From NCBI GenBank assembly GCA_019914945.1, contig CM034110.1:6651808-6715807 (forward strand): 64,000 nucleotides of DNA, read 5' to 3'. Each line of letters opens with the position of its first letter. Within the stretch, counting starts at the first letter, position 1. Of this stretch, positions 1 to 12,844 are shown piece after piece. The notes below the pieces were generated by a model. The model had not been told where the DNA came from and searched no databases. It was given only the letters and a program-made list of their open reading frames with translations. The DNA is from Typha latifolia (lineage: Eukaryota > Streptophyta > Magnoliopsida > Poales > Typhaceae). The position numbers were made by a program, and so were the translations under genes.

Positions 1-460
1 TTTAGTGTGTATATCATTTTCAAGAGGATTAGATTTTATTTTCTGATAAATTTTATCTCACTTGGCAACCCCAAAAATTATAGTTTGAAAAGCTATCTTA
101 GATTGAAACTATAAAAAAATTCCTTAAACTAGTGTTTACAGGTTTTTATTGTGGCAGCATAATTTGATCACATCTCGAAGATAATACCAAATGTTAGACA
201 CATAATTACTATCTTAAGATATAATTTACGGTGTACTGTCTTGAGAACATTCATGGGATGGCAGTTGCAAGTTAGAGGTTTCAGTAACTTCTGTCTTTCC
301 TATTGTACCACCTTGATGATAGATTCATAGATAAAAACAAACTTTAGTACCAAAAGTGGCACATGGTGAGGATCAAATTTATGTACTGCCAAGGAAGGTA
401 AATGTGAAGAAAAAGTCATACGCTGCAATAAATATCATGAATGAAATGATAATTACATAC

Positions 461-3400
461 CTCACTTCCAAGGGCTGTGTACACATCACTAAATTCAAGT
501 CCAATGTAACCACTTCCTACAATAACTATCCACTCTGGAACCCACTCGAGCTTGAGTGCATGATCGCTTGTAAAAACAGTTTTCCCTACATAATAGCATC
601 CAATAAGATTTAGTAAATATCAAGATCCCAAGGCTCTATAATCTGTAAGAATGACAGAGTTACTGCAAATCTGGACACGGAAAAGATGGACCAGATATGA
701 AATCCGGACGGTTACTGCAAATATAGAAACCTACTGGCAAATACCAAGATCCCGAGGCTTTATAATCATATCTTAAGCCTGATAAAGTTACAGCAAACAA
801 TTTATGATTTGTGAATAGCTTATTAATCACCATTTTTCATCCAACTCTAAGTAGATACCTACAATATGCAAAGACGATTAAGAGTATTTGAACTTAAGCT
901 ACATGCATTTCAGTCTAGTAATGTCACACACATGGAAGATAAAATAAGACTATATATTTCTTCTTTTTTTCTTTATTTAATAGATCATGAGCTTGTAAGC
1001 TAATTATAGGCTAATTTTTTAAAAATATATAGATTGGATAGCTATATCAACTCTCCCAAAAAGACGGGCTACAATGAGTTTAACTGTGTGCATATCAATA
1101 GAAAATCCCGACCATCCACGGGGGAAATCAAACCCATGACCTTTGTCATGAGTTGATAGAACTCGACCATTGAGCTACAGTTGTGACCTCTATATATAAT
1201 TCTTTAATAGATGTGTCAAAAGTTTTTACAAAACTTACAAAAGAAATAATGCAATTAAGTTTTAAATAAACCTTAAGAAATAAAAGAGCATAGCAAGAAT
1301 TGTTATTAACTATGGTACGTGAAAATTAATCGTATTACACATCACTAGTAGCAGTCAACAGGAAAAGAAATAGATTAGTGAAAAGAAAAAAAATGAATCA
1401 CTGCCGGTATAATTGCAATTGGTAGGCATACAAAGACATATTGGTCATAAAAATCAAGACCTGGAAACTAAATTACCTCAGCACATTTTTATCACCATTA
1501 ACATATCCCGATCCTACAACATGCACATGTAGTACTGATGATGTACAAGAGTAAGGCAAGAAAACAGCAGTTACCATCAATTTCAATGCCATTAGGAACA
1601 AACGGAACAGAGCCAGTTGCAATTATGATGTCCCTAGCAGTGATTTCTTTGTCAGGCAATCCAACATTTCCATATCTAACTTTTTGTGTTCCCTAAAGAT
1701 ATCAACAAGTGAAACCACATAAATTGCTGTAATTGTAATATTCTGGTTAACAAACATCAACATAGTGCTTATATAGTTACATCAAATTATCAATCACCGA
1801 CGCCACATACCGTATCAATGAGAAAGAGGAAATGGAAACAAAATACAGATAGAGATAGTGTGGAGAACAAATCAATCTAGTTAGATTGCTTTTTGGCAGG
1901 TTTTTCGGAAGTTTGGCATGTGTGGAAAATGAAAATGAATAGAATGTGTTATGGAAACTTTGGAGGGTTCAATATATTGCTGCAAAAGGAGCACATTCTG
2001 TCACATTTAAACAAATTTGGCAGACATCAAAAGACAAGTGTTGAAAATTTACAAGCTAGGATGTCTATGTATATATCGGTTGTGCAAGTAGATTAATAAA
2101 AATAAGACAATTGTGTAAACACACTAGATAGAATAAGAATTATATACATTCAGCTAAAGTATCTAGTAATGGTCAACAATTACAGAATAATTTTAAGTTT
2201 GAAACACTAATCTATATTCCTGGACTTGTTCTATGATCTTTCGAGGCTGATTAAAGTGATATTTCACGTTTCATCTTTAGCAAATTCCTAGTACTAGGCA
2301 GAACTACTTCAAGATCTTTCAAAAGAATTCTCAACTGGTTTCCATTGATTTACTAGGATGAATCAGCCCATCTTGTTCACTTGCTTCAATTTCTTGGAGG
2401 TGACTAGCTACTACAGATCTATCAATCACTTTCTGCAGTGGATCACCGTACCTTAACTGCCAAAGCAGTGGATTTCAAAGAAACAAATATCTCCCCATTA
2501 TTCACCCAGATGATCCAACCACTCTGTTATCTTTCCAGAAAATTGCACGATACAGAACATGTTCCACACAGACAGGCACAGCATGACAAGCTCAAGGCCA
2601 CTACTCCACTTTCATGTAAGGGCCAGAAAAGGTGAATCTACTTTCATTCTGGGTACAAGATTTGTGATGAGAGACAGCTTTATCATGATATATATATATA
2701 TATATTGTAGAATCAAGTCATATGCATGATCATCTCACTGCTGGTCAGAGAAGGTTTAGGGGGGTTTGTCACTTAAAAATGTGTTCCGAAATTACAGAAA
2801 ATCCTAAGGTTGTCTACAGGCATTAGTAAGCATCAAGTAAAGAATAAATGTAAATAAACATGAAAAGTTTCTACTTACCACAACAAGATAGGGAAAATTC
2901 ATTTTTCACATGTTAAGACACAAGCTTGTCTCATTTGTTGAGTATAATGGAGCAAGTGTAACTTACCACAACTGTTCCAACACCAGTCAGAATATCGACC
3001 CCAAGAGCTTTTAATGAATTGGTCAAATTATTACGAATTTTTGATGCAAGATTATTTGCATGATCAGCAACAGCTTGTCTATCATATCCAGGAGATGAAA
3101 CCTATTATTCAAGAAATCACATGTTAGAAGATGAGCATATAGAAATACCAAACAAAATCACATTGACACTATATCATCACCAAAGCCCTTCTAAAACAAT
3201 GACGAACTGAGAAGAGCAAAAAACATAGTTGAAAAATCTCCATACTCTGTAATAAAGAGTTGTCTACTTGATGTGGCTGAATAGATGTGAATAGCATGTA
3301 AATTTTCCAAAAATAGTAAAGCAACACAGGAATGATTACAAAGCGATTAATATGAATAGAAAGGTAACCTTTCTACTGCTGTTAAAGTACTTTACAGTAA

Positions 3401-4747
3401 GGAAAGCTTGAATTCAGAATCATTCAACCTGGCACAGCAGTACAACTAAGTTTTTTTTTTAAGACATGAAGCATTTATAACTCTTTGATAGTCAAATTAA
3501 TTGTATGTGGACTATAGGTAGCTACATTGATAAAAAGGCATAATAAATAATCAAACCGACAAATCGTAAGTGAACACGGGAGTGAGAATATAACAGCTAC
3601 CTATCTATTAGCACATCTTCTGAAGCCCCACACATCTCTTCAACCAAAGAGATATAGCACATGGAAAATTTAACGGTAAGATTATTGAAGTAAATTATCA
3701 TCTATACTTCAAGGTTACTAGAAGACTGGCTCTCGTGTGTATGGAAACCTTTTATGTCCTCTTAACATTCAAAAATATAAAATGAAAGATAGGCATGTAA
3801 AGTTGTATCAAGTACTAACATACTTAAAGGATAATGAAATAGAGTGCCATGTAATCACTGTACCTTTAAGCCCAATGACTTTAAATGATGCTCGTCATGA
3901 AGCTCACGCATCCGACCACTGACAGCAAGAAGAGCTTTAGATGGAACACAGCCTCTGTTTACACATGTGCCTCCAATAATATCCCCCTCGATTATGGCAG
4001 TTTTCAGACCCTATCAAACAAGTGAGAGGTCCATGAAGGTAGAACATCCAAACCAACCATTTATAGAACAGTTTCTTTCCAAAATGAGAATAAATCAATA
4101 AATAGCTGCTTAAGTTACTAATCAGAAAACTTTAGGAGGAAGATCGAGGTTAGTCCGTTGACTCAACATGCATTTGGTTGTGAATCAGTTGACATCATAG
4201 AATTACCGCCAGCATCTATTTTGAAAATAGAGCAACACCTCTTTACTAAAGCAAGAGTATTGTATTCAAAAATTAACGGAAAAATAAATAAATAAATAAA
4301 TAAAATATCAAATTCGCGCAGATACTGTTTCCAAACGCATTAAATTCATCAAGAGTACTGATACAGCACATTTCAAACTAATCTAAACTAAAAATACCAG
4401 ATCCAGCAGAAGGAGAAGCATCGGACCAATACCTTCTCGACCGCATGCAACGCTGCGCCATGCCCCCCGACCCCAGCCCCAATGATGACCAAATCGTAGT
4501 CGAACCCCTTCGCGGTGCTCCCGTTGCCGGAGGCCGACGCCGAGATCTTCTTCGAGAACGCCCGAGCCGGAGACGGCGGGATCCGACCGGCCGCCGGCGA
4601 TCTGAGCTGGCGGAGCCCGAGAGCCTCCCGCCGGAGTCCACAGAATCTGATTCCGGCGGGTCGGAGGCCGCCGGCGAGAGGGGATGCGTCGGATCTGACG
4701 GCGCCGGCCAAGGCGGCGGGAGAGGAGAGGGAGATCGTCGCTTGCAT
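461..4747 (-). CDS. LPD1: Plastid dihydrolipoyl dehydrogenase (E3), 5' part, runs off left edge
   Basis: E3 subunit of the plastid pyruvate dehydrogenase complex; it reoxidises dihydrolipoamide using FAD and NAD+. Coding exons seen on the minus strand: 4747-4433, 4010-3864, 3101-2967, 1692-1575 and 585-461, giving 280 in-frame residues through GT-AG joins. Residues 1 to about 70 are rich in Ala, Ser and Arg with few acidic residues, as in a chloroplast transit peptide; this separates it from the mitochondrial paralogue. The FAD-binding GAGVGG is at residues 90-95, the redox-active disulfide GGTCVNRGC has Cys121 and Cys126, an ATGS motif lies in exon 4, and the NAD-binding GSGYIG is in exon 5. 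The rest of the NAD domain and the dimerisation domain should lie left of base 1; no exon was recognised in 1-460. The start is the first ATG before the transit peptide. Exon 1 is much more GC-rich than the introns. Neighbouring calreticulin lies upstream in the same orientation. Confidence 0.93.
1030..1195 (-). mobile_element. tRNA-derived SINE-like element in LPD1 intron 4
   Basis: Read on the minus strand from about 1193, the sequence contains an A-box-like TAGCTCAATGG (about 1170) followed about 45 bases later by a B-box-like GGTTTGATTTCC, inside a tRNA-like fold: a GAGTT/AACTC stem, an ATGAC/GTCAT variable-arm stem and a GGG/CCC T stem. About 85 bases of unrelated body follow, ending in a T/A-rich tail. 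No functional tRNA is proposed because the acceptor stem is not convincing. It lies in the same orientation as the host gene. Exact ends and target-site duplications are unclear. Confidence 0.5.
2691..2706. repeat. AT dinucleotide microsatellite
   Basis: Short (AT)n run in LPD1 intron 3. Nothing else recognisable was seen in that intron (1693-2966). Confidence 0.8.
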
Positions 4748-4754
4748 CGTGAAG

Positions 4755-4820
4755 AAGAGAGAGAGAGAGAGAGTTTTGGGTTTTAGTGGGAATGGAGGAG
4801 CGGGTGGGGGGATAATTATA
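4755..4820 (-). promoter_or_regulatory. Likely LPD1 core promoter and leader
   Basis: On the minus strand a TATAATTA sequence (4820-4813) lies 66 bases upstream of the LPD1 start codon, and a CT-rich leader, seen as a GA repeat on the plus strand at about 4758-4774, lies just before the ATG. Spacing fits a TATA box with a short leader. Inferred from sequence only. Confidence 0.4.
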
Positions 4821-4859
4821 GAGGAGGTGGAGAAGAAGAGATAGAAGCCTCGATGAGTC

Positions 4860-6800
4860 CGTTGGATTGGGCGGAGGATTCGAAGAAGAGAGGAGGGAAG
4901 GGTGTGACTCGATTGACCCTACTGTTTCGGAGATGCGAGTGCGCCGTGCGAGCGTGTACAGAAATATCTTATGCGGGCGGGTCTACCAGAATACCGGAAA
5001 AGAGTAGACGTTACTGTACCAAAAGAACGTTACTCGACTGAGGTAGGTGATCGTTGATCGTAGTCGTCAAATTATTCACAGTTCATGCTAGCAGGATAAA
5101 TGATTGTATATAATCCTAAACTCAAATTAACATTGCATATTGTGACAAGAAAAATAAGTTTGATACCGTGATAACTATACTTTGGTAAGAAAAATGAATG
5201 TAATAACTTCATCGATAAACTTATCGTTAAGATTATTATTCAAATTGATCGCACTTAAATATTCGTCTAAAAAGAGGATGATATTTTGTATGCTATTTGT
5301 AAATAAGAGAATGTTAATTTGCAAATAAGAGAGAGATTATGCATCAACCAGAAGTCCAAAACTCATCTAGGCTTTAGCACATCTCATCAATTATTTGCTA
5401 CTATATTTGAATGGAGAGAGTTTTTTTTCTAAGAGAAAATGGTGAAGGCTTTTCCCTTCTTCTTGTTTCCTATTCCTTACTCCTCTTTTATTCTTCCCAT
5501 CTACAACATTGCATATGTAAAATGTTTACTTCATCTGGGAGTTATCTTACATTATGACCTTATGTTTCTGATGCTAATGCATCTACATGGTATAATAAAT
5601 AGAGAATACCCTTGTAAGAATATGAAAATTGTTAATCACGTAAACAAAAGCAAAAATATTTATATAGGCTCTTGGATATTGTTGTAATAGTGAATCTGGG
5701 CTTCCATTGCAACCAGTTTTTGTGCAAATTATGTTTTCAACCCTACCGTGTCGGACTTCTAGCACATTAAAAATAGAGCTTATCAATAAATAAATAAATA
5801 GGTACGTAACGTTGTCTTCATAAATTTGTTGGGTGCGGACTTCTTGATGTTGCTGAGTTCGGAGTGTACTGCAATGACAACAACTACGTTCTTGACAAGT
5901 TGAGGCATTTGGATAGAGGGGAAATTTTGAGTAGTAAGCTTGTTAGGACGTAAAATTTAACCTTTCTCCAGTTTAATTTTCTTTTAAGTTCTAAACCTCT
6001 TCTACAGCAACAAAGAGCCAAGAGCTCTCCCTCCCTCACCACAAATTAGTATCCCCACAGCTCACAAAATCAGCAGCAAGTAAAATTTAAAAGTTATTCA
6101 ATCCGTACGGTGACTCACACTACTTGTTGAAGTTTAAGAGAGGATTTCCACACCAAGAATGGAGCAGAAAAAAAGGAAAGAAAAAAGTCGTTTCTATCTG
6201 TCGTTGTTTTTTTACTTATAAGGTAGACGTAAAGAGAGAAAAACTCATATATCAAAATAAAAGAAAAAAAAATATTTTCTCTCCTCTTCTTACCATCCAA
6301 AGATACTGTAAATGACTTTTTATGGTTCATACGGTGGCTTTTAATGATCTGAATATACTTCATGTGATGACGAAAATTTACCCAATCCAAATGATCACAG
6401 TTAAAATCGTCAGGTGGGAAGTGAAGCATATTATAGACGGTTGATTCCAGGTTGTTCTAAATTCAACTACTAGGGTCCAAATTGAAGAATAACGGCCAAG
6501 TTTTCTGTTCACCAGATTACTACCTACTTGCGTACTGGAATAAATATAAGCATAGAAAGAAACATCGCCACATATGCCAAGCATAAGAGCTACAAACGGC
6601 ATGCAAAGTAAGACCAGGCTGTTATTAAGTTTCTAATTACTTCTACCCCATTAGGGAAAAAGAAGGATTAAAATGATCCAGAATTAAGATTCGCCACACA
6701 ATAGGCAAACAAAACAGCCACGTTGTATACTCCAATTGTTTTCTCAGCAGACAAGTCCCTAAGAACAAAACATACTCTAGCTACTAGCAAAAGGAAAATA
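4860..6800. other. Intergenic region between LPD1 and calreticulin
   Basis: About 2 kb of AT-rich DNA holding the LPD1 upstream region and the calreticulin 3' flank. The open frames here (for example 5439-5687 and 6115-6429) are low-complexity and match no family I know. A frame near 5812-5955 stays open for about 45 codons but is not recognisable. No RNA gene or clear transposon was seen. Confidence 0.6.
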
Positions 6801-6853
6801 ACTGTTAATTGAACCCAGCAACAAATGGCAGTTGAAATCTCTTCTTTTGACTC

Positions 6854-9800
6854 CTAAAGCTCGTCCTGAAATTATAAACAATTAATCAGATAAGCAAGTG
6901 CAATAGATGCTGCGTATTTATCAAATTTACAAGGGTACATGATTATCAACATACATGATGAGCCGCTTCTGAAGGAGCCTCCTCATCCTCAGCATCTGAA
7001 TCGCCCTTTTTCTTGATATCTGCGTCAGATTCCTCAGATTCTGCATCGTCGTCTTCTTCCTCATCCTGCCATCCAACAAATTTTATAGGTATAACTAAGC
7101 AACACAATGAAGAAAATAAAACTACACAAATTCTATAGGTACAACTAAGAAACACAATGAAGAAAATGAAACTATGGAACACTGAATAATCAAGAAAGGA
7201 GCTTACATCCAAATCTGACTCAGCATCCTTGGATTCCTGTTACCATGGAGAAGAGCAACATCAATATATTATCTTTGCAAAGCAGAAGAATGAATTATCT
7301 ATATCTAGGAATAGTTCAGGGGGGAACATGTGTTGGATTGAAGAACAAATCATCCAGAATCAAGATAACAGCAGAAAAGTTATGCGGGATTAAAGTGTAA
7401 TTTGCCAAATATGAATTTCAATCAGAATGTACGAGGACAAAAGAATGTCAGTGTCACATGCCAGCCTGGATCACTATATTATGGCTGTGACTTGCAAATG
7501 ACAATAATATGCTCACTCGATATTCAGACACAATATCAGCAAAATTCTATAGAAGTTCTGAAAGTAATAGATCACCATATGCCTGCACTGGCAAGTACCT
7601 TATTATCGTGCTTGTAGCTATTACACTAAAATACATAACAAGTCATGGTGTGCATGTTCAGGCAACAAAGATACTTTATGTGTAGGATAAGTCTACCTCT
7701 TCTTTCTTCTTCTCAGCTTCATCAAATGCCGCCTTCTCAGCCTGCAATGTTTATGACATCAAAACAATGTCCAAACATATTCTGTAAAATGTATAGATTC
7801 AAGTACTGCTTAAAATAGCGTACATCTTTTTGCTTGCCCCATGTCTCTTCAGCAAGCTTCGTAGCATACTCGGGGTCATCACAGATCAGAATATTGTCAA
7901 ACAAGGTTCCTGATTTCACCTGGCAAGAAAACCTCATTGGTCAGTATCTTGAAATATGTACGACGAGACCAAAGATCTTGATCAGATAAAAATACCTGCC
8001 ACAACTCAATACCAATGTACTTCAAGCTGGAGAAAGCATAGACATACGGATCATCCTTGAAGTCTGAAAAAAAGTATAAGGTGAAGTTCTAGCTGCACCT
8101 CTAAGGAGCTAACAAGAAAACGCAAGAGCTTGTAATGGTGATAAACTGACGACATGTGAAAGTACCTGGGTTGTCAATCATTGGTGCCTTCCATTTGCCC
8201 TGGTAGTTAGGGTTCTTAATTTTCTGTCAAGCAGAAGAAATGGGTATCAGAAATTGGCTCCTACATTAAAGCCCTTATACAAATGAGGAGGATTTTACCT
8301 TTTGCTTCCATGGGCCCTTGTATTCAGGGTTAGGGATTGTTGGGGCTGTCCATTCACCGTCTTCTTCATCATCCCAATCCTCAGGCTGAAGCAAGTATTA
8401 AGAAAATGTCAGATTGCATAGCTGTTAATTGCAGATCAAGTACCAAGATTATTCTCCGTTTCTCTTCAAATCATAACTATAGTTTTTACTATAAATAAAC
8501 TAAAGTCTTTTATAGGCTCTTGTGAAAGATTGGAAAAAGAAAGATTAGTTACCTTCTTGCCATCAGGATCAGGAATCTCCTTGGGAATGTCATCATAACC
8601 CTGCAAAAAGCATAAAAAAGTGAAACAGCCTTCTACAGATGTCTAGTTTACAATCATGAAAAAAATGAAAATCCAGATTTGATGGCATATTTCCCTCTAA
8701 ATTACTATCCCGTGCAAATTTGAACAAAACAATGAGCTGCATGCTTCTTTAGAGGGATACCTACCATGTCCTATGCTTATAGGCAGAACAACAGCTAAGC
8801 AAGATACTACAAAAGAGTAGTAATCTTGCTAAGTTATTATGATTGCTTAGACATGACATAACAAATCTTCAAAGAAAATGCAAGTCAAACCATATTCATG
8901 TTCAGAGCAATTCTGTCAAATTCCTCTAAGATACATCTCATGATGACCAAATAGTGCCATCAGCAACAAACTCTTGCACTGCGACAATTACATAAATATT
9001 AGCGTGTACTATAATACCTCTGGTTTAGTATCTTCAGGATCAGGAATGTACTCCTTATCATCCCAATCTTCAGGCTGTAAGGGAGATAGTATCAATGAAA
9101 TTAATAAATTACAAACAAGGCACTGCTAGGAAATTTGCAAGAAACGAAAATATGCATTTCCTACTTTTTTCGCTTCTGGGTCCTTTATTTTCTTTGGAGG
9201 AAGAATATCCCAGTCATCATAGACGCTCCCTGTTTTCTTCTCACTGTTATCAATCAGGATGCTGTATGTAGCATCAGGGCGAAGTATGAATGTGTACACA
9301 TGAGTCAGCTGGTCAGTCTCGCAGGGCACTTCCTTTTTAATCAAATGATTCTTGCCATCACGAGTAAGAATAGCATGAACCTTCTTGGTGCTGTACCCAC
9401 AAATATCTGGCCCAAACATGATACTGCAATACAAATATGGTATAATTTAGTCAGTCTTGAAAGAAGAAAGCTAGAACAAGTTGACTTGTAGAGGGAAGTA
9501 AAAATAAGTGTCCAATTTTACCTATAGGGTGTGTCACCACCGAACTTCTTTTGATCAACATCACCACTGAGCACCTTCACATAGCCACCTCCGCAGTCTA
9601 GCTTCTGTTCATGTTTAACAGAAAACTGCAGAACTAATGTCTTATCCTTGTTGGTGAACTCAGGAAATTCCGCAGAAATGGCGTAGAACCTATAGTCTTC
9701 AGAGGTTTGGATACCTGCCGACCAAAGTTTTAAAAAAATAGCATTAGCAAACAGGTAAAACTCAATGGTAGTTGCTTTATGCAGAATTATAAATTACAGC

Positions 9801-10870
9801 AGCAGGAAAATGATTACCTTTATCCTCAGGATCTCCATTCCATTTACCAGATGTATAGTTCCATTCACCTGCTGTGTTCTCATCTTTCTTCCAGTCAGAT
9901 TTAACCCACCGATTCTCCCACCCATCTTGATAATACAACAAGAAATAACAAAAATCAGTAAGTACGTCAAACAACGATAACACAAAATGAATCACAACTG
10001 GAAGGAATTATTTGCCATAATTGATAACAATATACAGACTGATTTATAGATAACAACACGATCATTGGTCAAACCAATGATTAACTGTCAATAGAGTGAT
10101 TACTGTTACGACAATAGCTTTGCAGGCAATGCCACTAAAAGACAGCATTCACCAAATCACATGAAAGGCGTCGATTCCAAATATTCCAAATAAGTTATTA
10201 ACTATGAATGGCACTATTTGAGCACCACAACTTCACGTGATCATTAGATGTTGAGGAACGTTGTCATCATACTCACGAGATCCACGAGTCAGGACTTAAG
10301 CCATAAACCCTGGAAGACTAAACCCTAAACACTACAAACGAAAACATGACGAACAAAAATACCATCAGAAAATCGTAGATCAATAACCCAAGGAATCTCA
10401 AAAGTAAATAAGCAAAGAATTAATAACCTTCACCTGACAATTCTAAGCTAATCTGCTCACAGATCGTATAGCAATTCTTCAAAATAGCAACATAGAAAAC
10501 ACATTCGCAAGAAATATTCGACCATTTAATCCAAAATCTCACATCATTCTCTAGATCGAAGCAGATTCGACTATAAGCAGCCCAAATCCGTCGCATAGAT
10601 ACACAGATCAACCGAAACAGATCGAGAAATCAAGACTTCAAATAGAATATCCAACAACCCTAAATTAGATACAAGTGCCGACCCAGATCGCGTCTATAAC
10701 GGGGTGAGAGATCAGAAACTGACGACACATCTAGAGATCGAACGGGATGAGTTAGGATCGATACCTTCGAATCGCTCTTCGAAGTAGACCTCAGCGAAGG
10801 CCGTCGACGCAAGCGCGAGAACCATTGCGACTGCCGCGGCGAGGCGGTGAGGCTTCGACCGGATCGCCAT
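6854..10870 (-). CDS. CRT1: Calreticulin, ER lectin chaperone, complete, 14 exons
   Basis: Calcium-binding chaperone of the ER lumen that folds glycoproteins in the calnexin/calreticulin cycle. Exons on the minus strand: 10870-10765, 9925-9818, 9714-9522, 9423-9165, 9074-9018, 8600-8553, 8385-8299, 8223-8166, 8063-7996, 7919-7824, 7741-7697, 7236-7207, 7065-6955, 6865-6854. They total 1278 bases, or 425 residues, all GT-AG. A signal peptide covers residues 1 to about 26. The lectin domain follows, with a possible N-glycosylation sequon at Asn58. The P-domain (about 215-305) shows three DPE/DPD-type A repeats, then three proline/tryptophan B repeats. The C-terminal third is acidic and ends in HDEL (422-425). 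It belongs to the CRT1/2 class rather than CRT3, whose C-terminus is basic. The last exon codes only Asp-Glu-Leu-stop. An ER-stress element lies 258 bases upstream of the ATG. Confidence 0.97.
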
Positions 10871-10938
10871 TGCCGAACAAAGCGAGGTCCTAACAGCTTC
10901 TATACTTCTCTACAGAAGAGAACGAGATGGAGATTGGA

Positions 10939-10946
10939 ATTATATA
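10939..10946 (-). promoter_or_regulatory. Putative TATA box of calreticulin gene
   Basis: TATATAAT on the minus strand, 69 bases upstream of the calreticulin start codon. The distance suits a TATA box with a leader of about 40 bases. Confidence 0.5.
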
Positions 10947-11127
10947 GAAGGAAAATGAACGATACAGTCACCAACACTAAGCTTACCTCCTGCGGTTTAT
11001 CACAGGATAGAACATTTAGTGGAAATTACCAAAAGAATGAGGTCGTCGAAAGGCGGTGACGGGAACGTGGTCCGTTGGATATACCAGCAGCTAGGTTACC
11101 AATAGGGCCCGTTGGTGGCATCTTAAT

Positions 11128-11146
11128 CCAATGGTATAATGCCACG
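11128..11146. promoter_or_regulatory. ER stress response element (CCAAT-N9-CCACG) upstream of calreticulin
   Basis: The plus strand reads CCAAT, exactly nine bases, then CCACG. This is the canonical ERSE bound by NF-Y plus an ER-stress bZIP factor and known in promoters of ER chaperone genes. It lies 258 bases upstream of the ATG of the minus-strand calreticulin gene. Its CCACG half overlaps a CACGTG G-box (11143-11148). ERSEs work in either orientation. Confidence 0.75.
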
Positions 11147-11838
11147 TGTCCAAATCGACGTGTTGCTCTGGGAATAGGAGCTAAATTGGGAAGTGTTTTC
11201 GAAAACCACGTTTTTACTCCCGTGTAGTTGTACACCGATTGGAGCTGGGAAAGAAAACAAATTGACGTTCCTCTTCGCCAGATTTACTAGGTTGCCATTT
11301 TGACGATTTCTTTGGAACTTTAATTACCTTTAACACCCTTTGAATGGCAATAATATCACTCGCACCCCCATGACCCATTGAAGGAAATTCGCAACAATCA
11401 CACCCCTTAACTATTCGAGGGTGGAACGGTAATAGACGTCGTGCAATTTATCATATACCATAACGATGCATTTCTATTGGCTAAAGAGAAAATTATAATT
11501 ATATATATATATATATATTAAATATCAATTTTGCCCTCATTCGATTAATTATGCATTAAATTATTTATAGGAAAATATAACACATGACTATTCAAAGTAA
11601 AAAAAAATTAAAATGGGGGTTCTGATCCTTATGTCGTTTCTTCGAGGGATGTGAATAATATTACGCATATATCGTGGGTGTTTGTGTAACAAAAATCTTC
11701 ACTGAAATGTTAAACGGTAGCTTAGCTGCCCGAAGACCAAAATCGATAAGGAAAATGCACTAAATTAGCTCATATGGTTGGGAACATTCATGCAATTTGA
11801 TCTTGGGGATTTTCTTCATTTGGTACACTAATTGTGAC

Positions 11839-11966
11839 TTTTATACAGTTTACACCCTGCATTCTCAATTAAATTCAACCTGTGCTTTATTAAAGCACAG
11901 AAAACAACCTGCTTAGCTTGTGTTTCTTAGCAATTTAATAAAGAAACAGGGTGTAAACTGTAATAA
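11839..11966. mobile_element. Short palindromic MITE-like element
   Basis: Imperfect terminal inverted repeats of about 20 bases: TTTATACAGTTTACACCCTG at the left and its complement near 11946-11966. Between them lies a second hairpin, GTGCTTTA/TAAAGCAC (about 11882-11898). Total length is about 128 bases. No coding capacity; family not identified. Confidence 0.5.
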
Positions 11967-12844
11967 AGAACATAAAGTATGTTGTCGAATAAAAAAAAAT
12001 CCTTGATCTTATAATAATGAGGAATTATATAAAATTTGCAAATTGGGATTACTTATTTGACATTGTTGCCGACTACCAAGTTATTCATGGAAAACAAGTA
12101 ACTCACAATTGAGTTGATTTTAAAGATTATAATCGTTTTAGCTAACATCACGTCTCATTTTCTCTCCTCCGGCGACTCCAGCTCTACTAGAGTTTGGCTT
12201 CAATGACAGCGAGGAAGAGGAAAAAGAGAAAGAAGAATAGTAGATGGAAGAAAGAGGAGACGAATAAAAGAAGAGAGAAAGAAAGAATATCTCTCACAGG
12301 AGCTAGAGCCGGAAAGGCTCTTAGAAGAGGAAGGACGGAAAAGAAAAAAAATCCTTGCAAAGAGCTAGAGCCGGAGAAGTTTTTAACTTGAGTCTTAAGA
12401 TTCTTTGCCCCGCTTTAATGGTTTGAGATCTATCATCTGTGCCTTGAATGTATAATTTTACATTGATTTGTATTAATTTAAAGTGGCTTTTGTATGCATG
12501 CTCTTCAAAATCTCCTTATTTGCTTATATATGCCAAATATAAAGGAGATTAAAAATTGTGGAAGAAGGAATTGTACATGTTACCGATTACCTTACAAGAT
12601 TTACATGACATATTTATATACAAACAAGTATGATGCACATCATGAGATCATTGATACCTAGATCTAAATGAGGAATAAAATATATGATTGAGAATTTTAA
12701 TTAGATATATATGTCAAGTTTCTCTTTGGGATGTTGCCAGAATTCCTAATGCCTAACCTATTTGCTTGAGATTTTATTTGTACAGTATTTTTATGTGGAA
12801 TTTTAGTTACTTTTTGATAATTATTAAATAAAAAAATATTTATT

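Noticed and set aside
1085..1190. Functional tRNA gene
   Set aside because: A- and B-box-like sequences exist, but the acceptor ends do not pair and the body continues into an unrelated tail, so a SINE fits better.
4378..4844. Open frames on both strands of the GC-rich LPD1 first exon
   Set aside because: They overlap exon 1, whose transit peptide and FAD motif are clear; the others are shadows of high GC content.
12194..12391. Lys/Arg/Glu-rich open frame of 65 codons
   Set aside because: Low-complexity purine-rich DNA with a repeated GAGCTAGAGCCGGA phrase, no family resemblance and no gene structure around it.
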